Of a stretch of DNA of 64,000 bases, positions 25,478 to 34,010 are shown in pieces. Under the pieces are notes generated by a model. It was not told where the DNA came from and made no database searches. It worked only from the letters and a program-made list of their open reading frames with translations. Position 1 is the first letter of the stretch. The number at the start of each line of letters is the position of its first letter. Position numbers and translations under genes: made by a program. This stretch comes from Streptomyces sp. AC555_RSS877 (GTDB taxonomy: Bacteria > Actinomycetota > Actinomycetes > Streptomycetales > Streptomycetaceae): NCBI RefSeq assembly GCF_019049245.1, contig NZ_JAGMUK010000221.1:62001-126000 (forward strand), read 5' to 3'.

Positions 25478-25590
25478 ACCCGCGAGCGCAACGCGACACC
25501 AAATGTCATTGGGGGCGGGACGCTGACACCTCGACCGAGGCGTCGCGTCCCGCTCCCCCTCATGCATGTCTTCTTCAGGGGATGTGAACC

Positions 25591-27918
25591 ATGCACAGCG
25601 TGAGACTTCAGTGCCGACAGAGAATCAGGCAGGGCGCTCTGGCCGCCGTGGCCGCCGCCACACTCATGGTCGGCGTCGTCGGCCCGGCGGCCCCCGCCCA
25701 GGCGGCGGAGATCACCGACGGCCTGGCTCTCTGGTACAAACTCGACGCCACCTCGGGCACCGTGGCGGCGGACGCCTCCGGCAACGGCCGTAACGGCACC
25801 GTCAACGGCACCGCAAGCTGGTCGGGCAACGGGGAGGGGCTCACGTTCAACGGGTCCAGCACCTACATCAAGGTGCCGGACAACATCATGAGCGGTATGA
25901 ACTCGATCACCGTCTCGATGGACGTGCAGATCGACGCCACCCAGGCCACGCCGTACTTCATCTACGGCTTCGGCAACACCGCGAGCAGCGGCTCCGGCAA
26001 CGGGTACCTGTTCACCACCGGTAACTCGTTCAGGACCGCGATCGCCTCCGGGAACTCGTCCACCGAGCAGAACACGCGGACCTCCGCCGCGCTGCAGCGC
26101 TCGGTCTGGAAACACGTCACCTACACCCAGACCGGCACCACGGGCGTCCTGTACGAGGACGGCGTCGAGAGGGCCCGCAACACCTCGGTCACCCTCACCC
26201 CCGGTTCCATCGGGTCCGGCATCACCACGGCCAACTACATCGGCAAGTCGCTCTACACCAGTGACAAGCTCTTCAAGGGCAAGATCCGTGACTTCCGGGT
26301 CTACGACCGCGCGCTGTCCCCCGGCGAGGTTCTCGATGTCAGCGGGAACACCACCGGCATCGGCGCGGCCACCCACCCCGACCTGAAGATCGACGCCATC
26401 GTCGACGACGCGACCAGCAAAATCACCCTCCCACTGACCGAGGGCACCGACCTCACCACGCTCGCCCCGCAGTTCACCATCGCCCAGGACGCGACCATCA
26501 GCCCGGCCTCCGGCACCCCGCGCGACTTCAGCGCGCCCGTGACGTACGAGGTGACCGGCCCGGACGGCGAGAAGCGCACCTGGACGGTCGAGGCGCTGGA
26601 AATGAAGAGCCCAGTACTTCCCGGGCTCACCGCCGACCCGAACATCGTCCGGTTCGGCGACACCTTCTACATGTACCCGACCACCGACGGCTTCGCGGGC
26701 TGGAGCGGCACGCAGTTCAAGGCGTACTCCTCCAAGGACCTGGTCCACTGGACGGACCACGGCGTCATCCTGGACCTCGGACCCGACGTCAGCTGGGCCG
26801 ACGCCCGGGCCTGGGCCCCGACGATGGCCGAGAAGAACGGGAAGTACTACTTCTATTACTCCGCCGACACGAACATCGGCGTCGCGGTCTCCGACTCGCC
26901 CACCGGCCCGTTCACGGACCCCCTGGGCAAGCCGCTGATCGCCCGTGGCGCCTTCAGCGGCCAGATGATCGACCCGGCGGTCTTCACCGACGATGACGGG
27001 AAAAGGTACCTCTACTGGGGCAACGGCCGGGCGTACGTCGTCCCGCTCAACGACGACATGGTCTCCTTCGACGCCTCCAAGGTCACCGACATCACCCCCA
27101 GCGGCTACAACGAGGGCACCTTCGTCATCAAGCGCAAGGGCACCTACTACTTCATGTGGTCGGAGAACGACACCCGGGACGAGAACTACCGCGTCGCCTA
27201 CGCCACCGGCTCCTCACCCACCGGGCCCTGGACCAAGCGAGGCGTGATCCTCGAAAAGGACCTCACGCTCGGCATCAAGGGCCCGGGCCACCACTCCGTC
27301 GTCCAGGTGCCGGGCACCGACGACTGGTACATCGCCTACCACCGCTTCGCCATCCCCGGCGGTGACGGCACCCACCGCGAAACCACCATCGACAAGCTGG
27401 AGTTCGACTCAGGCGACCTGATCAAGAAGGTCGCGCCCACCTTGAGCAGCATCGACCCGGTCTCCGTCGGCACCGTCCTGCCGACGCATACCAACCGCTC
27501 GCTCCAGTCGGTCAACTTCACCGGCCGCTACACCGCCGTCCGCTCCGACAGCCTCGGCTACCTCGACCCGGTGACCTCCTCCAGCACCACGGCGGTCAAG
27601 CAGAGCGCCACCTTCACCATCGTCCCCGGCCTGGCCGACCCCACCTGCTACTCGTTCCGCGACTCCTCCGGCCGCTACCTGCGCCACAAAGACTTCCGGG
27701 TCCGCGCCGACGCGAGCAACGGCACGTCCGTCTTCACCAAGGACGCCACCTTCTGTGCCCGGCCGGGTTCCGTCACCGGCTCGGTCAGCCTGGAGTCGTT
27801 CAACTACCCCGGCCGCTACCTCCGCCACTCCAACTACGAGCTGCGCATCGACACCTTCCAGGACACCGCCACGTTCCGCGCCGACAGTTCCTTCAAGGCG
27901 GTCAACCCCTGGGCCTGA
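25591..27918 (+). CDS. secreted LamG - GH43 - AbfB multidomain glycosidase
   Basis: A 775-residue exported enzyme with an Arg-rich signal peptide ending AQA-AE (about residue 39). A LamG-like jelly-roll follows (about 45-250; 'LALWYKLDATSGTVAADASG', 'IRDFRVYDRALSPGEV'), then a small bacterial Ig-like linker (260-335; 'EKRTWTVEAL'), a GH43 propeller (about 340-620; 'GLTADPNIVRFGDTFYMYPT', 'MIDPAVFTDDDGKRYLYWG', 'YNEGTFVIKRKGTYYFMWS') and a C-terminal AbfB domain with three 'SFNYPGRYLRHSNYELRI'-type repeats. The D-D-E residues of GH43 appear in 'DPNI', 'DPAV' and 'EGTF'. Probably an arabinofuranosidase or arabinanase acting with the neighbouring enzyme. AGGGGATG precedes the ATG. Confidence 0.9.
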   Translation: MHSVRLQCRQRIRQGALAAVAAATLMVGVVGPAAPAQAAEITDGLALWYKLDATSGTVAADASGNGRNGTVNGTASWSGNGEGLTFNGSSTYIKVPDNIMSGMNSITVSMDVQIDATQATPYFIYGFGNTASSGSGNGYLFTTGNSFRTAIASGNSSTEQNTRTSAALQRSVWKHVTYTQTGTTGVLYEDGVERARNTSVTLTPGSIGSGITTANYIGKSLYTSDKLFKGKIRDFRVYDRALSPGEVLDVSGNTTGIGAATHPDLKIDAIVDDATSKITLPLTEGTDLTTLAPQFTIAQDATISPASGTPRDFSAPVTYEVTGPDGEKRTWTVEALEMKSPVLPGLTADPNIVRFGDTFYMYPTTDGFAGWSGTQFKAYSSKDLVHWTDHGVILDLGPDVSWADARAWAPTMAEKNGKYYFYYSADTNIGVAVSDSPTGPFTDPLGKPLIARGAFSGQMIDPAVFTDDDGKRYLYWGNGRAYVVPLNDDMVSFDASKVTDITPSGYNEGTFVIKRKGTYYFMWSENDTRDENYRVAYATGSSPTGPWTKRGVILEKDLTLGIKGPGHHSVVQVPGTDDWYIAYHRFAIPGGDGTHRETTIDKLEFDSGDLIKKVAPTLSSIDPVSVGTVLPTHTNRSLQSVNFTGRYTAVRSDSLGYLDPVTSSSTTAVKQSATFTIVPGLADPTCYSFRDSSGRYLRHKDFRVRADASNGTSVFTKDATFCARPGSVTGSVSLESFNYPGRYLRHSNYELRIDTFQDTATFRADSSFKAVNPWA

Positions 27919-27940
27919 CCGACCCCCTGACTCGACAAAA

Positions 27941-27968
27941 GGGCGGCGCCCCGGCTGGGGTGCCGCCC
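27941..27968 (+). terminator. terminator after GH43 gene
   Basis: A 12-bp stem GGGCGGCGCCCC / GGGGTGCCGCCC (one G-T pair) with a 4-base loop, preceded by AAAA. It is 22 bp after the stop codon. Confidence 0.8.
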
Positions 27969-27992
27969 TGTCGTTCTGCCCGGTCGGGCAGG

Positions 27993-28037
27993 TGGAGACC
28001 CCGACGGGATTCGAACCCGTGCAACTCGCTTCGCAGG
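27993..28037 (-). other. 3' end of a tRNA-like sequence (fragment)
   Basis: On the minus strand the T-arm (ACGGG TTCGAAT CCCGT) is followed by CGGGGTC-T-CCA, a 3' acceptor strand, discriminator base and encoded CCA. No matching 5' acceptor GACCCCG, D-arm or clear anticodon arm is found within 100 bp, so this is not a whole tRNA. It could be the attachment scar of another element. The amino acid is not assignable. Confidence 0.5.
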
Positions 28038-28051
28038 TTTGTCGGTGCTGG

Positions 28052-29059
28052 TCAGGGCGTGATCCGGATGCGGTCACCCATCTCCGCCCCGAGTTGTTCG
28101 GCCTCCCTCGTGTGCTCTTGCAATGGCGCCCTTCCCCCTGCGCTCTCTGCCCGCGCTCGGGCAGTGCGTGGCGGCGCAGCGCGTCCGCGCGGTCGGTGCT
28201 CCCAGGTGAAGTCGGGGAGTTCACGGCCGAAGTGGCCGTACGCCGCGGTCTGGGCGTAGATCGGGCGGAGCAGGTCGAGGTCGCGGATGATCGCGGCCGG
28301 GCGTAGGTCGAAGACCTCGGTGATGGCCTTCTGAATTGCCTCCTGGGAGTACGGGGTGGTGCCGAAGGTCTCGACGAACAGGCCGACGGGCTCGGCCTTG
28401 CCGATCGCGTACGCCACCTGGACCTCGCAGCGGGAGGCGAGGCCCGCGGCGACGACGTTCTTCGCCACCCAGCGCATCGCGTACGCCGCGGAGCGGTCGA
28501 CCTTGGACGGGTCCTTGCCCGAGAAGGCACCGCCGCCGTGGCGGGCCATGCCGCCGTACGTGTCGATGATGATCTTGCGGCCGGTCAGCCCGGCGTCACC
28601 CATCGGGCCGCCGATCTCGAAGCGGCCGGTCGGGTCGACCAGCAGACGGTAGCCCTCGGTGTCCAGCTTGATGCCGTCGTCCAGCAGGGCCTTCAGCTCC
28701 GGCTCCACCACGAACTCGCGGATGTCGGGCGCCAGGAGCGAGTCCAGGTCGATGTTTGACGCGGGCTGCGAGGAGACGACGACCGTGTCCAGGCGGACCG
28801 CCTTGTCGCCGTCGTACTCGATGGTGACCTGGGTCTTCCCGTCGGGACGCAGGTACGGGATCGTGCCGTTCTTGCGGACCTCGGGCAGGCGCTTCGACAG
28901 GCGGTGCGCCAGGAAGATCGGCAGCGGCATCAGCGTCGGCGTCTCGTCCGTCGCGTATCCGAACATCAGGCCCTGGTCGCCGGCGCCCTGCCGGTCCAGC
29001 TCGTCCGCCTCTCCACCTGCGGCAGCACCCTCGACCCGGGCCTCGTACGCCGCATCCAC
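28052..29059 (-). pseudogene. metK: S-adenosylmethionine synthetase, truncated and frameshifted
   Basis: The middle and C-terminal MetK domains are nearly perfect: '[20 protein letters not shown]', '[19 protein letters not shown]', the '[18 protein letters not shown]' phosphate loop and '[20 protein letters not shown]'. About 100 N-terminal residues with the catalytic HPDK segment are missing; homology begins at '[11 protein letters not shown]'. At the C-terminus the frame shifts after 'FTWE', since the expected 'TDRADALRR' lies in another frame. This second metK copy is therefore dead. It abuts a tRNA 3' fragment, suggesting rearrangement. Confidence 0.85.
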
Positions 29060-29351
29060 GCCCCGCGTCCTGCTCGCCGTCGTGATGGCCCTGTCCTGGT
29101 GGGGAGGACCACATCCTGCCGACGTCGCCGACCGAGCCGGCCGAACCACCCGCCGAGTCTCCGTTCACCCCGGCGGCCCCTGCCCAGCTCCCACAACTCC
29201 TCGGTGTTGACACCGCGTTGCAAGGGAGGATGCCGGGCGTTGACTGGCAACACGGCGTAGGGCCATGCCACTCCGGATCATTTCGGGCGCAGCATTCCGC
29301 CTTCCCGCTTCGCCCGGCCCCCGCGGAAATCACCTTCTGCTGATCCGGGGG

Positions 29352-30068
29352 TCAGGCCACCAGCCCGGGGAGGGGTTCGGAGTCGTCGATGAAGGCGCGG
29401 GCCACATCGGACAGTCGCCGGTTGTGGGCGCGGGCGTAGCCGCGCAGCGCGGTGAACGCCTGTTCCATGTCGATGCTCTGCCGTTCGGCGAGTTTGCCCT
29501 TGGCCTGCTCGATCAGTACGCGGCTGTTCAATGCCGTCTGCAGTTGTTCGTTGAGGACGGTGCTGCGGTGGGTGGAGCGTTGCTGTAGGAGGCTGATGGT
29601 GGCGACGTCGGCCAGGGCCTGGGCGATGAGTGTGGCGGGCGGGTCGAAGGGGCCCGGGGCGGCGCGGAAGAGGTTCAGCGCACCGACGGTCTCGTCCCGC
29701 AGACGCATGGGCAGGGCCTGGACGGCGCCGAAGCCGCTGCGGTGGGCCGCTGTTGCGAAATGCGGCCAGCGGTCGACCTCCCGGGTCAGATCGGGGACGA
29801 TCACCGGTGCGCCGGTACTGAAGCACTCCAGGCAGGGGCCCTCGTCGTTCTGGAGCTGGAAGAGCTCCAGCAGGCGCACCTGTTCGTCGGAGGCGGCCAT
29901 CACGCGCAGTTTGCCGTCCCGGTCGGCGAGCAGCACCCCGGCGGCGCTCGCATCGAGCATGCTCACGCAGCGGTCGGTCAGCAGGCGCAGGAAATCGATG
30001 AGGTCGAAGTCGGCGACCAGGTTGTCCGCCAGCTCGACGAAGGTCTTGGCCAGGAGCTGCTGATTCAT
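29352..30068 (-). CDS. GAF-ANTAR regulator
   Basis: A 238-residue protein: a GAF sensor domain (about 18-150; 'VSMLDASAAGVLLADRDGKL', 'NDEGPCLECFSTGAPVIVPDL') followed by an ANTAR RNA-binding domain (about 165-225; 'SRVLIEQAKGKLAERQSIDMEQAF', 'LRGYARAHNRRLSDVARA'). ANTAR proteins prevent transcription termination by binding two-hairpin RNA when the sensor is engaged. No such RNA is obvious nearby. A related gene lies just upstream in the same direction (78-bp gap), so they may be co-transcribed. Confidence 0.9.
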   Translation of the reverse strand: MNQQLLAKTFVELADNLVADFDLIDFLRLLTDRCVSMLDASAAGVLLADRDGKLRVMAASDEQVRLLELFQLQNDEGPCLECFSTGAPVIVPDLTREVDRWPHFATAAHRSGFGAVQALPMRLRDETVGALNLFRAAPGPFDPPATLIAQALADVATISLLQQRSTHRSTVLNEQLQTALNSRVLIEQAKGKLAERQSIDMEQAFTALRGYARAHNRRLSDVARAFIDDSEPLPGLVA

Positions 30069-30146
30069 CGTGTCACCCTCGATTGAGACTAGTCCCGCCG
30101 AGAGGGGGCGGGAAGCGCAGCACGCTTATCGTCCGGAGCCGGTGCG

Positions 30147-30923
30147 TCAGTCGTCATCGTCCGTCCGTTTCGGTTCCGTGTCCGGGGAGAATCGAAGCCG
30201 GTGGGCCACCACGTCGGCGAGCTGGCGCCCTTGTGTATAGGCGTAGGCGCGCAGCCGGACGAAGGCTTCGTCGATGCCGACTTCGAGCTGGACGGTGAGG
30301 ATGCCGGTGGCCTGGTCGATCTCCGCCCGGTATCCGCCCAGGTCCTCGAAGCCGTGGTCCGGTGACGGTGCGCCGGCCTGCGCGCCCGTCTCGTCGATCC
30401 GCGCGTCGAGCAGGAGCAGCGTCGCGAGATCGGCGAACGCCAGCGCGTCGGCCAGCTCCTCCGCGTTCAGCACGGTCGGCACGTCGGCGTACAGGTCGAG
30501 GACTCCCGGGCTGATCGCCCCGATCTGCAGGGGGAGCGCGAAGACGGCGCGTGCCCCGGCTTCCAAGGCCGCGTCGGCGAACACGGGCCAGCGGTCCTGC
30601 AGCCCGCCGGTCAGCAGATCGGGGGACAGGACGGCCGAGCCGTGGGTTAAGGCGTCCACGCAGGGGCCCTCGCCCAGGGTGAGCTGAAGCTCCTTTAGCT
30701 GCTCGCTGATGGTGTCGGTGCTGCACAGCGGATGGCTTGCGGTGGTCTTGGACATCGCCGATACCCCGGCTCCGCCGACCGGCAATGCGGCCACGGCCGC
30801 GGTGCACACGTCCACCACACCGACCGGAGTGCCGCGTCGGGCCGCCTGCTCGGCGACCAGCACCATGCACCAACGGCTGGCACCTGACTGTTGTGCTGTC
30901 AGGCCCGGACCGGTCCGGGGCAT
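30147..30923 (-). CDS. GAF-ANTAR regulator (second)
   Basis: A GAF domain ('VAALPVGGAGVSAMSKT', 'LTLGEGPCVDALTHGSAVL', 'ARAVFALPLQIGAI') precedes an ANTAR domain ('YRAEIDQATGILTVQLEVGIDEAF', 'LRAYAYTQGRQLADVV'). GEGPC is the hallmark of this GAF group. The frame is open from ATG 30923; ATG 30866 ('MVLVAEQAARRG') may be the true start since the first 19 residues are not family-like. It may form heterodimers or a relay with its neighbour. Confidence 0.87.
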   Translation of the reverse strand: MPRTGPGLTAQQSGASRWCMVLVAEQAARRGTPVGVVDVCTAAVAALPVGGAGVSAMSKTTASHPLCSTDTISEQLKELQLTLGEGPCVDALTHGSAVLSPDLLTGGLQDRWPVFADAALEAGARAVFALPLQIGAISPGVLDLYADVPTVLNAEELADALAFADLATLLLLDARIDETGAQAGAPSPDHGFEDLGGYRAEIDQATGILTVQLEVGIDEAFVRLRAYAYTQGRQLADVVAHRLRFSPDTEPKRTDDDD

Positions 30924-30933
30924 TCGGGAGCGG

Positions 30934-31104
30934 TCAGCGGGCCGGGTGCCGGGGGGAGCGCCAGATGGAGCGGGCCGCCAGGTAGAGCAGATCGGCGATG
31001 AGAAGCAGTACGCCGATGGACATCAGGTAGAGCATGCCGTCGACGGCCGCGCCGATGGCGACCAGAGCGATTCCGGCGATGAGCAGGGTCAGGAAGAGGA
31101 CCAT
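30934..31104 (-). CDS. small membrane protein, 56 residues
   Basis: It starts at ATG 31104 with AGGAGAG at ideal spacing. The protein is nearly all hydrophobic: two helices ('LFLTLLIAGIALVAIG' and 'MLYLMSIGVLLLIADLLYLAA') then a basic tail. Role unknown; similar small hydrophobic proteins occur with envelope stress genes. It ends 11 bp before the upstream end of the GAF-ANTAR gene. A longer frame upstream to 31236 is not supported. Confidence 0.7.
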   Translation of the reverse strand: MVLFLTLLIAGIALVAIGAAVDGMLYLMSIGVLLLIADLLYLAARSIWRSPRHPAR

Positions 31105-31377
31105 GACGGGATCTCTCCTGGAAAGCCGTGCGAGTTCTGTGTGGTCTCTCGGTACGGCACGACACGCTGTGCCTGTGCCCGATGTCGCGTCGGCCGAGAA
31201 GTGGTACGCGACGGCCCCGGCGCACGAGGCCGCCAAGGGCCGGTGTCTTCGCGCACGCCGCCAGCGAAGCGAGTGCGCCAGGCAGTGTGCTGGTCGTTCA
31301 ATCCTCCGCGTGCGCTCGGTTCCAGGAATCCTGGGCGCCTCGCAGCCGACACCCCATGAGGCTTGGCCCAGGGGGTC

Positions 31378-31971
31378 CTAGGTGGCGCGTTGGGCGCGGT
31401 GGCGGGCTTCCCGGAGTCGGATCTTTGAGGGGAGGCGGTCCAGGCCGGCCGAGTCTCGTGCGTGTGCGAGTGTTTCGCGGCTCAGCTGCCCAAGGGCCCG
31501 CGCTGGATCGGCGTGAGGCTCCAACAGCAGCCGCACGCGTGCAGTGGGGGCGGTACGTCGGCCCGTCAGCCGGACATGAGCCCGCGAGACCCCGTCCAGG
31601 GCCTGCGCCTCTTCCTCGATGACGTTCTCCAGTGTGCGGCCGTTGAGTCGGGCTGCCGCGCCGTCTTCGCTGTCGACGAGGACCTGGTCCAGGCGGTGTC
31701 TGCGTTGCGCGAGGAGCCACCACAGCAGCAGGGCGAGCAGCACGGCGAGCACCGCGATGACGGTCGGCCACCACCAGTCCTCTTCCCGCCACCGGGTGCG
31801 TCCCTCGGTGCCCAGCACCACATCGTCCGGCCCACGGAAGGGCCACCAGCCCGGCACGTCGAAATCCCAGTGGCGCTGCAGGTCCAGTGCGCCCAGCAGT
31901 ACGCCGCCGCCCAGGGCGAACAGTCCGAGGCCGAGCAGTGCGAGCAGCACCCGGTTCGCCGTCTTGAGCAT
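31378..31971 (-). CDS. AmaP-like membrane anchor of the Asp23 system
   Basis: A 197-residue protein with two N-terminal membrane helices (about 8-30 and 70-90) around an extracytoplasmic loop rich in W and R, followed by a cytoplasmic Asp23-like domain ('LENVIEEEAQALDGVSRAHVRL', 'RVRLLLEPHADPARALGQL'). In firmicutes AmaP anchors Asp23 at the membrane. It is last in a five-gene operon and starts 10 bp after the preceding stop. Confidence 0.78.
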   Translation of the reverse strand: MLKTANRVLLALLGLGLFALGGGVLLGALDLQRHWDFDVPGWWPFRGPDDVVLGTEGRTRWREEDWWWPTVIAVLAVLLALLLWWLLAQRRHRLDQVLVDSEDGAAARLNGRTLENVIEEEAQALDGVSRAHVRLTGRRTAPTARVRLLLEPHADPARALGQLSRETLAHARDSAGLDRLPSKIRLREARHRAQRAT

Positions 31972-31980
31972 CGGATCACC

Positions 31981-32670
31981 TCAGCCCTTCTTGGGGCGCC
32001 GGACGCGCACGGACAGTGTGGGTTGCCGGGCCAGGCCCAAGGAGGTCATGGCTTCGCCCAGCTCGGTGTGCAGGTCCCCGCGGACCTCCTCGAGGTCGCG
32101 GAAATGTGCCCGGGCCCGGGCTTTGACCTTCCGGCGGCCGACATTGACCTGTGCCGACTGGACGCCGGGTACCGGCATGGCCCGGTCGCGCAGAACCAGG
32201 GCGGCCGCGCGGCGGTCGAGCCCGGCGCGGACGTCCTCTGTCCCAGGGATACCGGTGGGCCGCCGCATGGGCAGCAGCCGGCGCAGTCCCGGCGTCACCG
32301 CCAGCAGGAAAAGCCACAGGCCGAGGGCCATCGCCACCGAGGCCCCGACGATCATCCAGACGTCGTCCAGGGGCCGTGTGGCCAGTTCCTCGGCGAGCCG
32401 CCGCCGCCAGCGCATCGCATTCCAACCTGCCCGCACCGCGACCACGTCGTACAGGAGAAATCCGACGGCCGCGGCGGACAGCAGGGCTGCCAAGGCCGCG
32501 GGGATCCGCCGCCCGGACCAGAAACGGTGCGTCGGCCGACCTGATCCGTCGATCGCCTTCGTGGCGCCCCCTGCCGCCCCCGGGGTGCCGTCGGCGGACG
32601 GAGCCGCCTGTCCCGAACCGGAGGAGAGGTCGCTGTCACCGGTCGGCTGCCGCGAGGTGTTCGCGCTCAT
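31981..32670 (-). CDS. DUF6286-type membrane protein
   Basis: A 229-residue protein from ATG 32670 with GGAGAGGGTGAG just upstream and an ATGA overlap with the previous gene. It has a Ser/Gly/Ala-rich N-terminus, two membrane helices (about 55-75 and 110-132) and a C-terminal Asp23-like fold ('RAAALVLRDRAMPVPGVQSAQV', 'HTELGEAMTSLGL'). This matches the DUF6286 proteins found in actinobacterial Asp23 operons. It probably acts at the membrane with its neighbours; mechanism unknown. Confidence 0.78.
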   Translation of the reverse strand: MSANTSRQPTGDSDLSSGSGQAAPSADGTPGAAGGATKAIDGSGRPTHRFWSGRRIPAALAALLSAAAVGFLLYDVVAVRAGWNAMRWRRRLAEELATRPLDDVWMIVGASVAMALGLWLFLLAVTPGLRRLLPMRRPTGIPGTEDVRAGLDRRAAALVLRDRAMPVPGVQSAQVNVGRRKVKARARAHFRDLEEVRGDLHTELGEAMTSLGLARQPTLSVRVRRPKKG

Positions 32671-33113
32671 CTCACCCTCTCCTGGTCCGTGTGCCGCGTA
32701 TGCGCCGAGTGCAGCCTCTCGACCGACACCGCGAGGTCGGACACCTCCATGCCGGCCCATGTCCTCATCCGTTCGATGACCGCTTGGCGCACCGCGGCGC
32801 ACTGCTCCCCGATGTCGGACGGATAACCGAGCTCGACGGCGATGCGCAGCCGCGCCTCGCCGAGCACCGCCTGCCATCCGGCCGCAGACTCGGCGTCTCG
32901 TCCTGCGCCGGTCCGTTCCGGCGCCCGCCGTACGGATGTGCTCACGTGTGGCGTCCGGCGGCCGGGAGGTACATGGCCGGCCGACTCGGCGAACCGGCTC
33001 AGCGCCTCGCGCGCCACCCGGGCAGCGATCTTCGCGACGACCCGGTCGGTGACGATGGTCGCCCCGCGCTCCCCGCGGGGGACGCCCGGACGCTCATCGG
33101 CTTCCCCGCTCAC
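32667..33113 (-). CDS. Asp23/Gls24-like protein
   Basis: A 148-residue protein with an Asp23-like alpha/beta domain ('TDRVVAKIAARVAREALSRF' and 'LRIAVELGYPSDIGEQCAAVRQAVIERM'), interrupted by an Arg/Thr-rich insert at about 45-80. Both start and stop overlap their neighbours (ATGA), so translation is coupled. It is the second Asp23-type member of the operon. Confidence 0.75.
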   Translation of the reverse strand: MSGEADERPGVPRGERGATIVTDRVVAKIAARVAREALSRFAESAGHVPPGRRTPHVSTSVRRAPERTGAGRDAESAAGWQAVLGEARLRIAVELGYPSDIGEQCAAVRQAVIERMRTWAGMEVSDLAVSVERLHSAHTRHTDQERVR

Positions 33114-33337
33114 CGCCGCCAGTCTCCCCGAGCCTGTCGCCGGTCATCTCGGATCCGATCCTGCCGGTCCCGGCGACGGACGAAGTCGCCCGGTTCGAGA
33201 TCACCTTCAGTGAACCGCCCGATGGCGAGACCGACGAGGCCCAGCACCAGAACCAGTAGGAAAGCCCAGAAGTCACCGAAATACGCGGCGAAACCCAGCG
33301 CCATTCCGGCCATCAAGCCCACCACGGCCCTGCTCAT
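33110..33337 (-). CDS. small DUF2273-like membrane protein
   Basis: A 75-residue protein with a hairpin of two hydrophobic helices ('VVGLMAGMALGFAAYFGDFWAFLLVLVLG') and a charged tail of alternating D and R. DUF2273 proteins accompany Asp23 genes in many Gram-positives. ATG 33337 has GAAGGAGCG upstream; an ATG 15 bases earlier is less well placed. Confidence 0.75.
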   Translation of the reverse strand: MSRAVVGLMAGMALGFAAYFGDFWAFLLVLVLGLVGLAIGRFTEGDLEPGDFVRRRDRQDRIRDDRRQARGDWRR

Positions 33338-33375
33338 TTCGCGCTCCTTCACTCAAGTGGGCTGTTCCGCCCCGG

Positions 33376-33810
33376 CTACTGGACCCGCTGCCGCTCCTCC
33401 CTTTCGTCCTCTTCGTCATCCGGCAGTTTCACGTCGCTGACCGTGATGTTGACTTCCACGACTTCCCGGCCCGCCATCCGCTCCACCGCGGAGATCACGT
33501 TCTCCCGCACCGCGGCGGCCACGTCCGTGATCGAGACGCCGTAGTCGACGACGAGCTCCAAATCGATGGCCGCCTGCAGCTCACCGACCTCGACACTGAC
33601 CCCGCGGGTGACGGACTTGCCACTGCCGGCGCCGGGCATCCGCTCTCGCACGGATCCCATCGAGCGGGCGAATCCGCTGCCCAGGGCGTAGACGCCGAGC
33701 ACGTCCCGTGCCGCCATTCCGGCGATCTTCTCCACCACCACTTCGGCGATGGTCGTCCGGCCGCGAGAACCGGGCGCAGCGCCGAGCTTGACGCCAGTGT
33801 TCGCAGTCAT
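33376..33810 (-). CDS. Asp23/Gls24 family envelope stress protein
   Basis: A 144-residue Asp23 protein: 'GRTTIAEVVVEKIAGMAARDV', 'GVSVEVGELQAAIDLELVVDYG', 'VRENVISAVERMAGREVVEVNI' and an acidic tail. It belongs to the alkaline-shock/cell-envelope stress family, which forms a membrane-bound network. It leads the operon. AGGGAGG precedes the ATG and a TATAAT element lies 46 bp upstream. Confidence 0.9.
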   Translation of the reverse strand: MTANTGVKLGAAPGSRGRTTIAEVVVEKIAGMAARDVLGVYALGSGFARSMGSVRERMPGAGSGKSVTRGVSVEVGELQAAIDLELVVDYGVSITDVAAAVRENVISAVERMAGREVVEVNITVSDVKLPDDEEDEREERQRVQ

Positions 33811-33855
33811 TGGAGTATTCCTCCCTAATGAGGCAATAAAGCACCCATTGCTCGG

Positions 33856-33861
33856 ATTATA
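33856..33861 (-). promoter_or_regulatory. -10 element (TATAAT) of the Asp23 operon
   Basis: A perfect TATAAT on the minus strand sits in an unusually AT-rich stretch (33825-33885) 46 bp from the Asp23 start. No good -35 TTGACA lies 16-18 bp upstream, so an activator or another sigma factor may be needed. Confidence 0.5.
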
Positions 33862-34010
33862 GTCTTTTTAGCACTTTTTGCCCGTCTGTAGAGCGTGAGA
33901 CGGGGTGGTCCGACGAGTGGCCTGAAGCCCCCGCCCCGACCTCTCGCGGACACCCGGGCAGAGCGCCGCGGAAGAGAACCGCGGCCGTGGAGAAGGAGGG
34001 TGAGAGGCCA

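Noticed and set aside
27993-28037. Complete minus-strand tRNA
   Set aside because: The 3' acceptor strand, T-arm and CCA are good, but no pairing 5' strand or anticodon arm was found upstream on that strand.
21300-29059. Secondary-metabolite gene cluster (suggested by a glycosyltransferase and metK)
   Set aside because: No polyketide, peptide or terpene synthase is present, and both suggestive genes are broken.
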